From Agaricus subrufescens (lineage: Eukaryota; Basidiomycota; Agaricomycetes; Agaricales; Agaricaceae), in assembly GCA_029945375.1 (NCBI GenBank), contig CM057066.1, positions 744,001 through 808,000 of the forward strand: a DNA stretch of 64,000 nt. The letters run 5' to 3'. Both the position numbers and the translations under genes were made by a program. Positions 61,127 through 64,000 of the stretch are shown here, one piece after another. Numbering within the stretch: the first letter of the stretch is position 1; each line of letters begins with the position of its first letter. The notes under the pieces are model-generated. The model saw nothing but the letters and a program-made list of their open reading frames with translations, was not told the origin of the DNA and did not search any database.

Positions 61127-61966
61127 ATGACGGGAATGTAATTCCGCTAACGACATCAGGGAGATTGAAACTTGCCAACCAAACAGAACCTACAATTACA
61201 CGAAAGGGAGATTTCGGAGGGGAGAGTGAAAACATCCACAACTCTGAACCCTTATATACGCTGCGCCTTTCTCTGACTAATGGGGGGTAGATACTAAATT
61301 CTGGTCTAAGTCGTGGTCTGAGCGCGAGACCGCAATCCAACGTCCCTGTGCATTGGATTGGAGAGATCCGACGTTTGCGCGTAACACTCGTTTGAGGTCA
61401 AATACGTGCGGATATATTGGTAATGTCGGACAACTAAAATCGGCCAGATAAATTCACCCAGAGTTCACCGTTGCGTTTGCCCGATCATGAGGTGATCTGA
61501 CTTTCACCCCTTTCGTCCGCGGCCGGATACTGTCTTCTGATAGACAGTCGGTGGGGGACACTGCCCGGTAAATTTCTTGGGAGTGAAATATTTGTAGGTC
61601 TCGGAGTCGGAGTAAGAGCAGAGCCACAGTCAGGGAGCTACGAAGATTAATCACAACTCCGAAATATGAATGAGGCACGACACGTATACACAAATAACGG
61701 AAAAACAGCCTCCTTGTGCGGACCCTCGCATGCACAGGCCACCCTGATCAGACTGCCGGATCCTTGTTTCATTATCCAGGGTTGGGAGTGTCAAATCAGG
61801 TTCAAACACGCAAACGTAAAACGATAACCATGATCAGGGTGATCTCATAGATTTCTGATACACACTCAGTACGTATTTGATCACCGGGGCTGACAGTCTG
61901 CTCGAAGTTGAAAAAAAATCCCCTTCATATTCACCAGAATCTAGCTATTACAATTTCCCTATTATT
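61127..61966. other. Spacer between monooxygenase copies C and D
   Basis: Contains the upstream region of copy C and the 3' end of copy D. ORF 61454-61735 (-) lacks motifs. No gene seen. Confidence 0.45.
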
Positions 61967-63796
61967 TTACAACATGGCCCTGACCTGTCTATCTAAATGT
62001 CCTAGAGCAATCGTCCGTTCCATTTCCGGATCTGTAGTCGTCCAATTCCAATTTTTCTCCACGAGACGGAATAAGTTATTTAACAACGGCCTAGGTACGT
62101 CGTCGCCTTCCTGAAAATGTTCAAAACCTGGGGCGTGTAATGTATCCAGATGTCCTTGTTGTATCGAAGCTTTTGACATCGCGATGGCATGTGGAACGCG
62201 CACGAGATTGTAGATATCGGCAACTTGGCTGATCCGGGGTTCCGTAAGTAATCGGCGACTTGACAGGTGACTAAACAGTGACGCAAGTGTATAAGCATCC
62301 TACACCCGCCCATGAGTCCATGATAAACGGTCGAGAATAGTGTACAAAAGGCCTGCTAACCTCGATACCAGTGCCTGCGCCTGCGCCTTGATGTGGGACC
62401 ATCGCATGAACCTGTAACAATGAGTACGAGAGTGATCAACAAGATATGCAAAACACATACCGCATCTCCCATTAAGAAAACCCGTTGCCTAGCAAAAATG
62501 TCCAGATGGTCGAGGTTGTTTATTGGCCACTTAGTCGGCTGCTTTGCGCACTAGTGCCTGTCTATGAGCATCTACCCAGTGAACCCTCGGAGCCGAACGT
62601 ACGTGAATGAGAGCTTGCAGCTCCTCCTCCCACCCTTTGAAATGACTCAAAAATTCGGCTCTATCCACTGGTACGTTCGACCATCCCTTCCACTTTGTCC
62701 CCTCTTTGCTAGCGTTATGTACGACCGCTACCACATTGATACGTTTACCCCCCGATATTGGATATACCACGGCGTGCTGACCGGAACCTCAAGGCCTCAT
62801 TCGATACACTGACATTATTAAGCTCACCTTGTTTTTCCCAATATACTACATAACAATGTCAGAAATTTTTCGAGTTGGGACAAGAATGGCCACCACTTAC
62901 CATAATTCCGGGATGGTCGAAAATTCTGTGATTGGGGAAGACTTTGCTCAATTCTTCTCGTTCCACTAGTCCTCGATATGCCACTGAACCTGACCACACC
63001 GGTTCCATATACCTCTCATATCGTAGAGGATTTGATAGACGTTTCAGAAAGAGAGGCCGGACAATAGACTTAATGCCATCGGCGGCGATGAGAATGTCAC
63101 AAGTTGCGTTTGGTCTGTTGGCAAAATGTAATGTTATGGGAGATGAACGTTGAGCATAACGTTCTGATGGAATTGATGTTTCTGTGTAGTCGATGAGGCG
63201 GTGAGAGAGATGAAGATTGCAGGTACTATTGGCTTTTGTGCTAGAACCAGGGAGTGGGAGACTCTCTAGAAGACTCCGTTGGAAATCGGCTCTATGAAGC
63301 CGGAGTGCGCCACCTTTATAAATCAAAGACTATTCGTAAGTTGGCTTTAGAGAACAACGCCGAGTATACTTACCCTCTTTCATGATGTCAGTCACTTTGA
63401 ATCCGTCTCTTTGGTCAGCCTTTCTGATCTCAAAAACCACGCCTGAGTAGATATTAATTCTCCGTTCGTCAGGTGTGAGAATTAGGAAAACGACGTACGA
63501 GGTTTTAGGTCTGGGCAGTGATCAAGCAGTGGAATCAAAATATCCTTCATACCTATCTTCTCCAAAATTCGCCATGTCCTTGGCCACATATGAATTCCAG
63601 CACCGATCTCAGAGAGTTCTGGAGCTGCCTCATAGAGATCTATGGCGAAGTTATGTTCTTTATCGAATGCATTTAATGCCACTGCAAAGGACAGCCCAAC
63701 AATACCGGCTCCTCTAGAGAAAGAATTAATTGGAGTATAGTGCTGTATGACAAGGACTCACATTATTGCTATACGCACACGATCTTGTTCTGACAT
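61967..63796 (-). CDS. FAD-dependent monooxygenase, salicylate-hydroxylase-like, copy D
   Basis: Eight-exon gene of about 460 residues, intact. MSEQDRVRIAI at 63796 splices to GAGIVGLSFAVALNAFDKEH. Then DLYEAAPELSEIGAGIHMWP, VVFEIRKADQRDGFKVTD, GGALRLHRADFQRSLLESLP, LSHRLIDYTETSIPSERYA and the DG motif CDILIAADGIKSIVRPLFLK. GSVAYRGLVEREELSKVFPN is followed by YPISGGKRINVVAVVHNASK. The GD exon reads FARQRVFLMGDA and then VHAMVPHQGAGAGTGIEDA, the canonical FAD loop. Last exon: RVPHAIAMSKASIQQGHLDT; ends at TAA 61967-61969. It shares with copy C the start MSEQDR, many exact stretches and intron positions, so C and D are the younger pair. The role is probably hydroxylation of an aromatic or related cyclic acid. 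Confidence 0.88.
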
Positions 63797-64000
63797 TTGA
63801 CAAGACGAAGTGTAACGCCTGGGATCGGAAAGTGGGCATATATATATATCCAGTAGGACCAGCCAAGATCATCTAATAAGTAAATCATTCGCGCCATCCG
63901 GACTGAACAAGCTCGATGATCGGGCGTACTAACTGACCGAGAACGCACCATTACAATTGTCTGTTGACACCAAGCGGCTAATCAACGCGGTCTTTCTGAA
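63797..64000. promoter_or_regulatory. Upstream region of monooxygenase copy D
   Basis: A CATATATATATATCC run at 63837-63851 lies about 45 bp upstream of the ATG (on the minus strand) and may be the TATA region. Nothing else recognised to the window end. Confidence 0.35.

Noticed and set aside
1..64000. CRISPR arrays, tRNA or rRNA genes, prokaryotic operon features
   Set aside because: Spliced eukaryotic genes throughout. I recognised no regularly spaced short repeats, no T-loop-type tRNA signature and no rRNA core sequence by eye; a tRNA scan was not possible.

Overview
The window is nuclear DNA from a filamentous basidiomycete, most likely an Agaricomycete. Genes are split by many short (about 50-60 nt) GT-AG introns. 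Gene families typical of Agaricomycetes are present: DUF6533 seven-helix proteins, CmcJ/AsaB-type oxidoreductases, Kre9/Knh1-type GPI proteins and PEX19 with a CaaX box. I cannot place the genus. All exon boundaries were read by eye from splice consensus, frame continuity and comparison between paralogues.

Layout. 0.7-1.6 kb: a CmcJ/AsaB-family oxidoreductase (-). 4.4-10.3 kb: a small unknown gene and a long, low-complexity-rich fungal protein of unknown function (both -). 11-12 kb: an inverted-repeat remnant. 12.0-25.3 kb: the most striking region, a head-to-tail array of six DUF6533-type multi-span membrane protein genes (+). All six share a nine-exon structure, a TATA-like box 103-112 bp upstream of the ATG and homologous flanks. 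Copies 1, 2, 3, 5 and 6 read open; copy 4 carries three nonsense codons. Copies 1 and 2 are each preceded by a related ~50-residue ORF, and an orphan promoter-like block lies between copies 3 and 4. 26.5-28.9 kb: an MFS drug:H+ antiporter (+). 30.4-31.6 kb: an arylamine N-acetyltransferase (-). 34.6-36.0 kb: PEX19 (+). 36.7-37.6 kb: a basic Lys/Ala/Pro-rich, probably nuclear protein (-). 38.9-41.5 kb: an amino-acid permease (-). 41.5-47.5 kb: gene-poor. 47.5-48.3 kb: a Ser/Thr-rich GPI-type protein (+). 49.5-50.7 kb: a short-chain dehydrogenase/reductase (+). 54.5-63.8 kb: four paralogous FAD-dependent (salicylate-hydroxylase-like) monooxygenases in a ++/-- arrangement; the third carries a 40-bp tandem duplication that shifts its frame.

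Functional picture. PEX19 and the permease are housekeeping genes. The rest is accessory: two lineage-expanded families (receptor-like DUF6533 proteins and flavin monooxygenases), each with intact and decaying members, plus xenobiotic or secondary-metabolism type enzymes (CmcJ-like, NAT, SDR, MFS). Nothing in the sequence proves that these form one pathway.
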